A stretch of DNA of 64,000 bases from NCBI GenBank assembly GCA_024734555.1, contig JANPWX010020199.1, positions 3,666,762 through 3,730,761 of the forward strand, read 5' to 3'. The DNA is from Trochalopteron elliotii (taxonomy: Eukaryota; Chordata; Aves; Passeriformes; Leiothrichidae). The translations under genes were made by a program, and so were the position numbers. Positions 12,664-25,287 of this stretch are shown in pieces (within the stretch, counting starts at the first letter, position 1; every line of letters begins with the position of its first letter). Below the pieces are notes generated by a model. The model saw only the letters and a list, made by a program, of their open reading frames with translations. It had not been told where the DNA came from and ran no database searches.

Positions 12664-15287
12664 CCTCAGATAAATACTTTGACACTAATCAGATCTGGTG
12701 GAGCTTGACAACTATTGACATGCAACTGTGAGTATTTCTAAACGTTTGTAGGTTACTCCACCATTAAAAAAAATCATTTTGTGATACTTTACTAGTTTAC
12801 CTCCTGTTTCTAATGGAAACAAATTCATATAGAATGAAAAAAGTAGAAAGAAATTAAGAAAGAAGCCTTTTCCTGAATATTGCCAAAACATTTTGTGGGA
12901 AAGTTTTTGGGGGAAATACTAAAGAATTTTTTTTTTCATTCAGAGCAGTTCTAATATGGTGTTCACTTATTCATTAATGGTACAGAATCTGAAATGATCC
13001 CTGATATAGATAAATATATCCCCTTTTGCACTCCTTCTATTAAAAAGAACATGCTAGACAGGGACAATGTCCTGTGGCTAATGGAGTCTAGGAAAGTATG
13101 GCAAGACTTTTTCGGATTGGACTTTTTGCTCTTCTAATCTGCTTTTCATGCTTCCATCTGAAGCCCTGAAACATGTGGCAAACACAAATGCTGCACAGGA
13201 CCTTGCACAATTACCATCTCTCCTATTTTAAACTCCAGGCATTCTGTTATATTTGTGTCTTCCTTCAACCTTGATTTTCACCCTATATTTAGCTAAAATC
13301 CTTACCATACAAAAGGAAGAGGATGTGCATAACTAGATACAATACATATAATTACATGTGCACACATGCACATAAACACATATACATATTTATATATCAC
13401 ATAGGCATAGGTATTTATATGTACATCGCTTATCTCCAGTGATAACAAGAATAGCAGTTTTGAGGGGTTTTTTCCTACTTTTGCTCGCAAAGAAGACTAC
13501 AAGGGAAAACAGCATTGAGATTGCTGCAATGTAAGTTAAACAATATGTTTTGTTACAAAAATACAAATTGTTTACAGAATTATAGTACGTGGATACATTT
13601 TAAATGGGCAAATTTGAACATTACCTACTTGAATTCTAATAGCTAAGTATATTTCAGCACAACTTTAATTTTCTATTATATTCATTCTAAGCCATTTTCA
13701 TGCACATCTGACTCAGCACGCAGCCCGAAGTAACAGTGGCTAGAGAAAACTAAAATCCTTCTAACTGGTACTGAGAGATAAAGAAACTGAGTTGCTTGTA
13801 ATATTAAAAGTAGATTTATGGTAAAACTAGATGAAAGGCTATTCCCTAGACACTCTTCACTCTTCCCTCATAGAAAGAGCTCTTTCCTCTACAGATTTTG
13901 ACTACATTCATTTAACATGTTGCCTTCTCAACTTAGCAGTCCCTAAGTGAAATTTGATCCAGAGCAGGAAATATCACGAACTGACTATTGACAGGGAATA
14001 CCCAAACAGCTATAGCATACAGTTTTGACAAAATCTGGGCCCAATTTGCTTGTTTAATAGCAGAGGTTACCACTGGAGCGTGTAAAGAAATTCTTGGGCT
14101 CTCCATACAAACTGAGGAAGCCTCACTGGGCTCCTGGACATTGCATCATGAAAAGAATTCAACAAATCATGGTAGGAAAAAGCACAAATATACAGAAAAA
14201 AAAATTAAAAAGAAAAAAGCACAAATATCCATTCTGCTATTTGGATAAAGGATCCCTGGTTATAAAAGTCCAATCTCACTGAAATCAGAAAAGGGAGACA
14301 TTTGTTCCATAAAGACATTTCAACAGGACTGAGAAAAAAGGAGACATCTGCCTGTCAATTACTTGGTTTTGTTTTTATTGTTTAACTGTTGCTGTTAGTA
14401 AAAGCACTATTATTTATTTCTTTCATCAGTTGCTGTGTACTAAGCAAACCCACACAACAAAGAGTTTTGTCCCCAGAGTGCCTTACCTATCAACAAAATC
14501 ATATGAGGCTACCTGGTAAGGAACATCCAGTAATACACAGGTGACTTCCAAGGGCAGTTTTACAGGTGTTTTTCTTAGGGACCCAGCCCAGGGCATGGTG
14601 GAAAGGCTCATTGTCTGTGTGGTCTGTGGGACTGCTGGCATCAACACATAATGCCACAGAGATCACAAGGGCAATAGCACCAATAACAGGGGATGATAAA
14701 AGTATTGAAGTTTTCTTTTGACCCCCAATACGAGTAAAGAAAGAGTATATTGCCACATTGTTCTGATCAAGACAGCCTTGAACTCAGCTATAATAAGATC
14801 AAACCAGCTGCATTACAGAGAATTGACATATTTTTATGTAGGAATTTAACTCAAAAAAACCCAAAACATTTTTCCAGAGAAGTTATACTACCATTTTCTG
14901 AACTTTTATTATAGAAGTTCTGTACCTATCATTTTCATATGCTTCCTTAAACAGCAAATGATGTGGTAAAATTGTGGGTAGTGGCAGCATGAAGAACAGA
15001 ACCATTTTAATTTGTCCCATCTGGCATATTAACATTAATAAAAGATGTTTAAAAAGAAATGCCTTGAAAGGCTTTCACCTACTGATTTAACAAGATAATA
15101 AGTAAAGCTTGCAATCTGCCACTAAATATAACTGATAAGAATAAGAACGAGTTTAAGATGATGATAACAGAGATTAACCTCCAAAACACTGATATAAAAA
15201 GGAAAAAAAACCCTGCTGATTACAACATATGAGCATTAAAACTGGCAACCAAACTGTCTATTATTTTTGGCTAATAAGGTTTATCCA

Positions 15288-15722
15288 AGTACAGACTGTT
15301 GCCAATTTAACAAACATTGCAAACCATCAAGGGACTTTACACCAATCAGGTCAAAGCAGAGACAAAGCATTCCTAACCCTGTAATTGCCCACTGAGGGTA
15401 CCCCATGCTGGGGAATTAACTGCTCTTTGATTGTTCCATTAAAATTTAACCAATGAATCGTCCTATTTTCAGGTTGCTCTAAGGGGGAAAGCAACATTTT
15501 TAATTTGTGTAAAATAATTATACCATTACTTATTTTGGTTATTTGTACTCCAGTATTTAAATGCCCTGAGTGGTTTGTCAGAGACAGAGGGAGCTGGCTG
15601 TGGAGACCAGAATAAATAATTCCCCCATTAGCCCACCTAGTTCCAGATTTTAGTTGCTTGTGCCCAAATTTAAATTTAATGAAATAAATTCAATTAAATA
15701 AACTTGTGACCCTAGAAAATAC
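15288..15722 (+). mobile_element. Possible solo LTR of an endogenous retrovirus (ends uncertain)
   Basis: The order of signals fits an LTR read on the plus strand: CCAAT-type boxes at about 15342 and 15450, a TATA-like tatttaaa at 15554-15561, and an AATAAA polyadenylation signal at 15611-15616 followed by a C-rich stretch. Avian genomes carry many solo LTRs made by recombination between the two ends of a provirus. Against the call: I found no clear TG...CA termini, no target-site duplication and no gag, pol or env-like reading frame beside it. It could equally be an unrelated promoter-like sequence. Confidence 0.3.
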
Positions 15723-15724
15723 AG

Positions 15725-18060
15725 TACAAAATTTTGTGGTACTTCCCGTATTCCACTGTTGAAAATAGGCTAACTCCTCTATTTCTCCACTGCCTATATC
15801 AGAGCCACATTTTCATCCCTGTCTTGGTCTGTTCCTCAGATCAAAGCAATATCTTTTGCTTTCATTGTTCACAAAGAAATTTGTATTTAAGTCTCTGAGA
15901 AGGCGTTTGCTCAATTTTTGTTCTCAAAAAAACAACAGTTGGTATATTTTATGTCTGATACTGCAAGAATAAGATTCACCTTCTGTGTTCTCAGCTTGGA
16001 TGAGAGAAGCTGGTGACATCCAAGTATGACTTTTGAGGTCATAGTGGTGTGCAATAAAGTAATATTCAGCAGCTCTGTACCTTTTTGAAGTTCAGAAATG
16101 GGCATAATTTTGACTGATCTTATGTCTTGCCAAATCCCAAAATGCCTTATTAGAAATCTATGGATCAAGATGCAGGAGTAAATCATGTGAAAAAAAGATC
16201 AAACTGGTGTAAATGTCAAAATATTTTAAAATATAATAATTTCCATTATCCATATATATGGAACAAGGTAAAAAATGCAATGGGGATAATATAGCTGTGA
16301 CAGAGAGAGATAAGTAACATTATGTATCATTGTTTACAGAAATAATGGGTTTTACTTAGCATATCTATTTTCAACCAGTGTATGTTTCCCAGTGTACTCC
16401 TCTCTCCAAACAGTGGATCAGATTACAAAATGTTACAGATGATGAATTAGGGAGATAGGACAATAACAAGACAAAAGTTTATTAAAAGGTTAAGAGCTCT
16501 TAAAAGCAGATTCAGTCTAGATAAATTATGCCAATGAAGGAAGCTGCAGGAAAACTGAAGAAAATATCACTAAGTTTAACAGAGGTTTTTAATGCTTATT
16601 CAATGTAGGAAAAGGCTAACTGGGTTACAAAATGGCTGACATTGACAGTTATTTAATGACAGCTTGAAACACAAAGATTTTTATGAACTTTTTTCTTTTT
16701 TCTCCAATGATAAATATCAAATATAGATGTAGATGGGAAGAAAATATGTCAAAGGAGCATTCCTAAAATCAAGCAAAATTCTTTATTGCTGTAATGCCTT
16801 AGGTTCTTCTAGTGACACCTTACCAGTGGAGAAAAAAATGTAATGGCATTCCTATGGGAAGTATTTCAGTATGTTTGTTTCCTTTGTTTGTTTGTTGGGT
16901 TTTTGGTGGTGGCAGGGAGATGGGAGAGTGGGGGCGTGGGGGAGCTTCCTTTGCCTCTCATTCTGATATGTAAGTATGTGCCTAAGATGTCTTTTTGCTC
17001 ACCACACTAAATGTCTTAGTTCACTGCTACCAGTGGTAGGATCATCACATGTTTTGCTTCATAGCAGATGTTACTATCTTGCAGTATTTTTAGCACTCAG
17101 ATGTCTAAACTTGTCTAAGCCTGGTTAAACTATATGATAGCAGAACTTAGGCAGCCACCAGCGTTTTGATCGTACTAACGTTCCCACTACCGCTACCACC
17201 AGAGAAGTTAATTTGTTTGACAAGTCCAATGAATTAGAGAAGTGATTTGTCATATTGTGTCGTATTCCTTCTCTGAGTATTTGTATCTCGCATAAAAAAC
17301 CAGGAATGTGGTCCATTCTAGGGCTCCACCACCCACTCCCTCCTCCTCCTAAGCGTCGCCAGCACTACCCAACACCGTCATTCAAAAAGGTAAACACATT
17401 TTATTTCATAACATATTCCAATATGCTCCAAATGTATTTTGACATGTTCTTCTTCCCTAGCTATGCCTATTTTCTAAACACCCTGGCACATTGTCAACAC
17501 TGCTGATTCACTGTGGTCTTTCTTTGATTTCCGTGATATCAATTAAAATTGGAAAGATGGCACAAAGAACTGTTGGGGAGGCAAAGAAATTGCATTTATG
17601 CCCTACAACACAAACGTATGTGCACATCTGATTTTTCACAGGATTATAAATTCATAACGTAAATTTATCCTAGGCATGCAAGCTGATGGTTGTGTAACTG
17701 ACAACCAATCCTTAAAAATGCTGTGAAGACTTGTTACCTAAATGAGCATAGGTGAATAATCAAATACTGACACACCGATCTGCCTGTTTCTTCCTTTCAT
17801 ATTAACTTTTTCTGTTAAAGAAATAGGAAATACATGACTAAAACACTGTTGTAACTGTCTCAGATAGAATAAAACAAATGCTTATATAAAGCACATGCTG
17901 GAAGGAGGCCCTTTCCACCTGTCCCTGTGGTCTTAAGTGGAGATGGACTTCACATGGAAATCAGAGAGAACAAAGATTTCAGGACTCTCCCCTCTCTAAC
18001 AGGATATAGACCTTTCCTAGACACTTCTTCTGGGCATTCTGTTTATCCAAGCTTCTGTAG
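15725..18060. other. Noncoding stretch, no gene recognised
   Basis: It holds a 14-bp perfect palindrome tccatatatatgga (16249-16262) and the G-quadruplex motif at 16915-16942. The longest open frames are 91 codons (15911-16186, minus) and 83 codons (17255-17506, plus), with no domain features. No transposon is recognisable until the CR1 fragment that begins near 18067. Confidence 0.6.
16915..16942 (+). other. Canonical G-quadruplex motif
   Basis: Four G-runs of 3, 3, 5 and 5 (16915-16917, 16922-16924, 16930-16934, 16938-16942) are separated by loops of 4, 5 and 3 bases, satisfying the G3+N1-7 rule. It lies at the end of a longer T/G-rich patch starting near 16870. No promoter or gene is visible next to it, so a role is unknown. 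Confidence 0.7.
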
Positions 18061-18066
18061 ATCCAA

Positions 18067-18412
18067 TGAATCATGGAACCATAGAATAAGCTCAGTGGGG
18101 AGGACCACAAGGATCATTGAGTCCAACTCCTGGACCTGCACTGGACACTCCAAGAATCACAATATGAGCCCCAGAGCAGTGTCCAAACATTTCTTGAACT
18201 CCTTTTGTCTTGGTGTTGTGAGCATTTCCCTCACAACAGGAATCTGTTCCCTCTGGGTGAAAACCCCTTTTTTAACATCCAATCTAAACCTCCCTTGACA
18301 CAATTTCAGGCCATTCTCTTGGGTCCTATCACTCATCACCAGAGAGAAGAAAAGAGATCAGTGTCTGCCCCTCCTCTTCCCCTCACAAGGAAGCTGGAGC
18401 CGTACATATTAC
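18067..18412 (-). mobile_element. CR1 non-LTR retrotransposon fragment, 3' end
   Basis: This is a 5'-truncated CR1 copy in reverse orientation. Read on the plus strand it starts with the reverse complement of the CR1 tail (tcatggaaccatagaat), continues with the typical 'gatcattgagtccaactcc' box, and then carries the antisense of the ORF2 C-terminus. The truncated length fits target-primed reverse transcription, which commonly aborts before the 5' end. Divergence from the canonical tail octamers shows that it is old. CR1 is characteristic of birds and reptiles and is the main evidence for an avian source. Outer limits are judged by eye, to within a few tens of bases. Confidence 0.85.
18157..18339 (-). 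pseudogene. CR1 ORF2 C-terminal remnant
   Basis: The minus-strand frame contains SDRTQENGLKL and GRFRLDVKKGVFT, which fit the conserved C-terminal part of CR1 ORF2 downstream of the reverse transcriptase domain (family pattern DRTRGNGxKLxxGRFRLDIRKxFFT). The frame stays open for 60 codons. The rest of ORF2, including endonuclease and polymerase, is missing, so it cannot encode an active element. This is a dead fragment inside the CR1 copy and not a host gene. Confidence 0.75.
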
Positions 18413-21400
18413 AGAACCCACAGTGTTTCTGTCTCTTACAGGATCATTTTGCCACAGTAGTCTGATAATAGCAATTCAGGACAAAGCTTTCCCTCTTAAA
18501 TGAGAATCTCTGGTGGAGTGGGTGCTCAAAGGTTTAAACATACTACATATTGCGTTATCTAAGAATTTGCATGTAGAGGAAAAATGAGACTTTAATGGCC
18601 AAAGTTTGTTAACTTTTTGGCCATTTACCCCGCCTTTCATTTTTTTCCTTAGAAACCTTTTTCATTGCAACCACTGCTCATGCTTAGTAAATCATACATG
18701 ATCCTACTAAAGCACAGACAGAACTAACTGCATTAAGAACTTAATGGTTGATTTCACGATGCTGACTTGGAGCAGAAAAACCTGTAATGAAAGCAATCAA
18801 CATTTACATAGGAGACTCAGACTGAATAAACTCAGGGAGAGAAAGGTGTTTATTCAAACGTTAGAGGCTATTATTTTTTGCCTGTGCTTAAGTAATATCA
18901 GTACTATCATACAGGATTTGATCTGTGCATGTTCTTATTTTGCAAGAAAAAAATCTAGAAGGTAGAGGAAGCATTTGTACTGCAGTTATCCCCAAAGCAC
19001 ACTGGGACCTGAGTGTGCCTAAATAGCTGGAGGATCTGGACTCAAGGCCTAGCTCACAGCACTTAAAATTAATAGTTGTCTCTTATGGGCAAACATAAGG
19101 TTCACAGAGAGAGAGAGCTATTTGACTATTAAAATTTAACACCCTATCTTCAGTCTTATGGGAAGGTAATATATATAAAATAAATTTATCTGTAACTATC
19201 ATTGTAGATTTTTCTGAAGATCACAAAAAAAATTCAAGTTTTCCATATTCTAAAGTAATACAAAAAAAACCACGTGAAGAGCTGCAAGCAACATAAAAAT
19301 GTTTGTTTGAAGGCGGAAGAATTTAGTTCCTATGTAATCTTCACTTATTTCATGAAATAAACTTGAAAATTGAGGACAGAAAAGAGCCCCACTGGAACAG
19401 AAATTTTAATTCATCGGGATTTTGCAATATTTTATTTTAATTTAAGATGCTAGAGAAAAGCCTTGATCAACCAGGTTTTTTTCTCCCATTTTCCATAAGG
19501 TTCTACTTTAAGACCTCCATATGCTCAGTTTTAATAATTTGTTCCCAAAACTCAGGAATTATTCCAAATGTGAAATATTATGGTGTTTACTTAAAAAAAA
19601 AAAAGTGAGCAAGAGAAAGAGAAATAGACAAATCCAAAGCCCAGGTATGACATCTTTAGAATACACACCATAGAAAAATATGGTTTTAATCAGGAAATTC
19701 TGTTTTTCTTCGGAAATTCTTTTTCCACTCAATAGCAATCAATCACCCTAATAAAATTTCTGTAAATGCTATGGGGATATTTCCTCCTTTCCATTGCAGT
19801 TCTGTGAGCTGCCTCAGTAACTGCAAAGCTAGCCATCACTTGCCATGCAGCTGCAACTTAAATTACTGATACAGCAAAGTGTCTCTACAAAGGTAAACTG
19901 AAAATTTGGGGCACTTTTTCTGGGGAAAGAGGCAACTTTTACAGACATCACTGTTAAGCCAGGAAGAAATTTATAGAAAAAGATGAAATTTCCTGTTTTA
20001 CTTTTGTATTGGGACTAAGTACTAGAACTTTGGAAAGGACTGTGAAGGATGACTCACTGGAATCACCTGTTTAAACAGAAGAAAAAAGAAAATTCATAAA
20101 GTTTGCGTGCATTGCTTAATGAAATGTTCCATCTACTACTTATCAAAATGTATTTACATATAGTCTAGATATAAAAGACAGATGAAAGATTTTTCTCTGA
20201 GTGGGTGAAGGAAGACTGTACTAAGCACAGTCCTGTACAGACCACCAAGGTTGCTGTGTTCTTGCAGAAACTCTTGATGTTGTAACTTAGGTCTAAAAGA
20301 TCAGGAGTGAGTACTCTTTAAAAGTTTTCCTCCAGGTGCAGAAACACCTTCCTCGACATCATGAACAAAGCCTGTGTTTTAGCAGTTTTTACTCAGTATT
20401 AGAAAATTTGGATGAGGAAGGGAAGAAGTTTAGAGGGCATAACCTATTCTGTAGCAATGCTTCTGCTGCATAAAGGAATGGGGGGAGACCAAAATTGTGG
20501 TACCAGTGCTGCATAGTGTGCTGTGCTACAATGCACAACTGCTGGCACCCCAGACAATGTGTGTCATTCATCTGTAAGAGCAGAGAGTCTTCCTTCGTTT
20601 GAATCATGCAAGGCATGCCAGAAAGGAGTTACGACAAAATTACACACCGATTTTCAAACAAATCAACCCACTTACAGTATTTGTTACTATGAGGAAGAAG
20701 GTCTGTAAGTTGAAAAATGCTCTAGAAATCCACTTCTGCTGTCTGGACAAGCTGGAATAGCCATCCCTTGAAGACATCAATGCGAGGAATATCAAGCTGC
20801 GGCTGATCATTACAGCAATGATGACAGAACTGACTGGAAACTGGAAGGCACCATCCAGAGCTTGCTGAAATCAGTGAAAATATTTCTAAAGACTTTCATA
20901 GACTTTGGCTTAATCCTGGATAGAGCAAATGGGGAAAAGGCAGTTTTTTTCCTCGTGGAATGCAGCTCAATGAACACATATGCTCCTACCATATGGGTGG
21001 AGAGCTCTGGGATTTCTGCCATATTGATCCTGAAATCAAATACAATTTGTCTTTAGATATCTAGTTTAGATAAACTAGATCCTCAAGTGAAGAATATTTA
21101 ACTGCAGGTGAACGCTGAGTGTGGCATCTTCAGAGACTAATTTGTAAACCCACAAGCCTGTCTAGACCAAGAGAATGAGACCACAGCTTAAGTTGACTGG
21201 TCTTGATTGTAGTAGTAATAATTGAAAAGCTAAAGAGAGCTCTGCCCAAATTGCTGTGTTCTCTTTGCCTGTATTTATTATTTTTATTATTTTTAAAGAG
21301 CTCTGATTTGATTTATTTTACTTTTTATAGATGCAGAGGTCACTTTTTAATAGCACTCTATTGAAAGGAGCTCTTGGAATTCTACTTTATAGGAGACAAT

Positions 21401-22135
21401 TTCAACAAAAAGTAGGCTTTAAAAGTATGACTCACAGGATATGGATCACCCACCTCTACAGAAAAAAAATTGCAGCTTTTCTTCCAGAAGTGCTACATTT
21501 ATTTACTTAAATTAATGTTAGAGCTGATGTCCAGATCATTTACCTAAAGATGTTTCTCAGCATATCATCAAGCTGGTGCCTAGTTATCAATTATTTCAGG
21601 CCTAAGCCCTGCATACAACAATTATTTTGGCATTAGTAAAGTCCAGTTAAAAACTTGCACTTTGGGCAGTGGCTCATTCACAGACCATTTTGGGTCCAAA
21701 TAGTTAGGAGTAGATGAATCATTAATAGTCAGATGATCACTTTTGAATGTCCAGTACTCTATGCTGAAATATGTCAGTTATCACAGAACAATAAATTTCA
21801 CTATTCTGAAAGCCCCCCAATAGCCTTTTCAGATGAAGAGTACTTATCACAACATTTAAAATTAATTTTGTATATTTTATCTTCCAGACATGTACAAACA
21901 TATGTGAAATTTTTAAAAAAAGAAAAAATATAAATGGTAGAGAAATTATTAGCAACTTTTCAAAACTGAAAACTTTGATTTAGTTAGAGAAAAATCTCAA
22001 ATGATTCTTTAGTTGTCTAAGGCAGTCTATCTGTCTGTGCACAAACGAACACAAGCTACTACTACTTTATATTAAAAGAAGATGTACAGATTTGCTTAGA
22101 TTAATTTAGACATAATTCAGATGGACCGGGGTGTT

Positions 22136-22215
22136 GTTTGAGAAAGTGATTAGCATGAAGATTACTAGCCGCAAACACATTTGATTGACATGTGTTTCAG
22201 ACTGCAATTAATTAA
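22136..22215. promoter_or_regulatory. Candidate conserved noncoding patch with PBX and homeobox-like sites
   Basis: TGATTGACAT at 22182-22191 matches 9 of 10 bases of the PBX/PREP decamer. AATTAATTAA at 22206-22215 is a palindromic homeobox-type core, and a TGATTAGC site lies near the left edge. Composition is complex compared with its flanks. This resembles known vertebrate developmental enhancers, but the evidence is only motif-level. Confidence 0.2.
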
Positions 22216-23336
22216 CAATATGTTTCTCTTATGCCACCAAGAATTTTTACACACCAAGTCAAATATAGAACTTTAATTCAAACAGCACCTCTGAGGTGGG
22301 ATGACCCAAACAGCTTCTGCCCGGAGGACTATTGCATTTTATCTCTGATCCCTGCCAGCTCATCACAGAGCAGCAGTCTCTTACTCCTCACTTGAGGAAG
22401 GGTGACGGGGAACAACTTCAGTATCAAGTAGGTGGGAGGGAGAGAAAAAAAACGCATGGCCCATGCAGATAAGCCTGGTGAAAGTAATAAGGGCTACAGA
22501 TAATGTGACACACAGAAGAAAAAACTAATTGCAGGAAACCTTGGCATTTTTTTTTCTCTAATACTGATGATCTGATACATTATCTCTTGGTGGGACTGCA
22601 CAATTTATGTTAAAAATAGGATAATCCAGAAAATTTGCAGAAAAGATGAGACCAGCAGAAGAAATTTCTAGAAAGGGTTTTGTGGTGCTTTCTGGACACA
22701 GAACTAGTTTGTAGATTAGCTCATGGAGCAGTTGGTAGCTGTATAGAGCAAGCTGGATTGGAAACTGGTTTTGAGTGGTTACAATGTACTGAAAACCCAT
22801 CAAAACTGCACACATACTCGGGATTTAGTGCAAGTAAATCCACAACTACCAAGGCAATCCCAGTGGATGGCAACATCTGCAGGAGTGGTCTACAAGGCAG
22901 CTGTTTCAGGATGCAATCCTGACTCAAAAACATGATTCTTATTTAAAAAAAATTGAGGTATCTACAAAGCAACTCAAAGAATGGCATCCCCTTCAAGATA
23001 AATAAAATGTAGTGTTACCCTGTTTTTTGTTTTGTTTTCTTCAAGCTATATGAACAGGCTGAATTCACCTTTCACAGGAGTTTTCAAGCTTTTCCACTGA
23101 CGTTTTTCATTTGGAGACAGAGGAATAATCTGTCTGGGATGAGCTCGTGACTAATGGGTTTTCTTTTGGGGCAGCCAATTCCAGCTCCTACACTTTGGTT
23201 TTTTTAGTTCTTCTCATTATGAAAGACACTTAAGAGTTTTCCTGAAAAGTTTGAGAAGTTTTAACACCTCTTTTGGAAACAAGCATTTGGAGTTTGGCAA
23301 GGAGAAAGCATCTGAGCTGCAGAAGAGCCTTTGTCC

Positions 23337-23366
23337 CAGATATAAATATCTCAGATATAAATATCT
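23337..23366. repeat. Exact 15-bp tandem duplication
   Basis: cagatataaatatct occurs twice head to tail without mismatch (23337-23351 and 23352-23366). Each unit is itself nearly palindromic (AGATAT, two A, ATATCT). Exact identity suggests a recent slippage event. Confidence 0.9.
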
Positions 23367-23966
23367 GCTGTGTCTGTCTTCCTCAAGAAAATTTGTCAAA
23401 ATTATACTGCACACAAATATGCTCATCAAGGCCCAAATCTCTGCCACTGTCAGACCAGTAGCAGCAGCACTACATGCTACAAGAGTAAAGCACAGATAAG
23501 GCCTGGATGATCTAGCTGGGGTGAGAAAAAAAATGCAAACAGGTCCAGAGTTCCTTAGACTCTGTGCGGGACACTCGGTTGGAGAGTAGGCAGAGCTTGT
23601 ATGCTCCATAAAACCACATTCAAAAATAGAGTTTGGATTCAGCATTCGCTTGCCTATACTGCTGCTACACCTCTGGCTTTGGGAAGGGGAAAGAAAGTAA
23701 AGATGCAAGCAGGCTCCCAGTTGTGAGAAACTGGAATATAGAGGAAGAAAAGTATCATGTTCATCCTCAACATATGCATGTGCATTATACGTTAGTCTTT
23801 GGTTGCACTATAATGCTGAATTTTTTCTACCAGATGTGCATGAAACAGAACTGATGTTTCAGGGAGTCATGTCAATCTGATGCCCAAGTGTCGATGGATC
23901 CAGAAAAACATCTCACTCTCCTCCTGCAAAGAGCTTGGAAGTCCTTAACTGCCACTTGGTTGACCA

Positions 23967-24002
23967 TCAGAGCCATGCAGGTGGTCAGAGCCATGCATGT
24001 GG
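23967..24002. repeat. 18-bp tandem duplication, one mismatch
   Basis: tcagagccatgcaggtgg (23967-23984) is followed directly by tcagagccatgcatgtgg (23985-24002). The single g/t difference suggests a somewhat older event than the exact 15-bp duplication upstream. Confidence 0.9.
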
Positions 24003-25287
24003 ATTCAACACCTTACCCAAACCACATCTCTTCTAGCAGTGCAGCTCTCCTAGTATTAGACTGCAATATTAGTTTGAAACTGAGCCCAAATCCTCATGTA
24101 GGATTTAACTCACTGTTTTAGCCTACAGGCAAACAAGTAATCCTGGTAATACATTGTAAATGGGTTAAACATACATAAATCCTGTAATTATTAACATGTA
24201 TAGCATCCAAAACTGTCCTAAAAATACAAAGCCTATACCCCTCTCCTAACTAGCACTGGAAAGTCCTCATGAAGGAGCCAGTCCATGAAAGCTGATATTT
24301 TCACCATACAAATAATCTGGTGTTATGCTTCTGCTGTTCAGTTTTGTAAACAGCTGATAACCAACCATAATTTGGATTTTGACCTGAGAACTTTACTGCT
24401 CTTTCTCATTAGGTAAAAATAGCAAAATCGGTGGGCTGTATGTTCTTGAATCAAAGAAAATATTGAAATTCACATATTTCTTCTCTTAACATAACTCCCT
24501 GGAAATGGCTTACAAAAAAAGATTGTAATGAAGATTGCAACTGCACTGTCAGAAGGACCCCAGTGCTAAAATTTGTTGCAAAGACATTAGGGTAAGCGTT
24601 CCCAGTTGTGAGCAGGTGGTACAAACATGAACCCTACTGAGATATAATGAGATGTGTATACACGGGAAGTTTAGGAACCTCCTGTGCATCTTTTTGAAAA
24701 CGGCATAAAACAACTTGCAATTAAACTCTATTTGATGCCAGATGAGAAACAAATGTTTGGGGGAAAGTAGTTTTTAATACAATAATAATTCACTTTACAT
24801 GTGCATGCCAGCAACTTTGCATGCTACTTCCCCAAACAGTCAGAAGCCTTACAATAGTTCAGCAGGAGGTGAGATCTTCCATTTCACATATCTTTACAGG
24901 GATATTTCCTCTAAATTGTTGCATTTCTCATAATGACAACAACTTAGTGTGCTAGATCTGCATTTTCGCTGTGCAGAGACCCAATCAGAGGAGCACTTCA
25001 GCACACATTTAACTTTAAGGACACTGGTATTGGTTATTAAAGTGAAAAAAGCAGCTTCATTGAAACCAAACACTAAATGTGCTTTGATGGACTGAAGTCA
25101 GAAGGTGCAGAACAGGTCGTGTTCACCAGGATTTCATGAGTGAAGTGCAATGGAGAGTGTCACTACTGTTTCCTATAGAATTGTTTTACTTCTCTTCCAG
25201 AAGCATACACATGTCAGAAATGGCATATATGACATTCAGAGAAGCATTTCTGTTGCATATAGGTAAAGCCTTATAAAATAAGGGCCT

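Larger units (their letters stand above)
8610..15285. other. AT-rich noncoding stretch, no gene recognised
   Basis: After the T/G-rich tract I find only short simple sequence (poly-A at 10743-10758), a hairpin plus tandem duplication at 12617-12663, and a 15-bp direct repeat, aaaaagcacaaatat, at 14177-14191 and 14214-14228. The longest open frames are 93 (12450-12731, plus) and 86 codons (13988-14248, plus), without recognisable features. The segment 14990-15180 is complex in composition and could be conserved noncoding DNA, but no motif combination is decisive. Confidence 0.6.
18415..25285. other. Noncoding stretch with local duplications, no gene recognised
   Basis: Notable items are a homeobox/PBX-like motif patch near 22136-22215, a 15-bp tandem duplication at 23337-23366 and an 18-bp one at 23967-24002. 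The longest open frame in the window lies here (23217-23708, minus, 163 codons). It reads through the 15-bp duplication as RYLYLRYLYL and has no recognisable family, so I regard it as chance. No RNA gene is seen. Confidence 0.55.

Noticed and set aside
23217..23708. Longest open frame (163 codons, minus strand) as a gene
   Set aside because: No recognisable domain, no splice or promoter context, it crosses a recent tandem duplication, and it is overlapped by open frames on the other strand.
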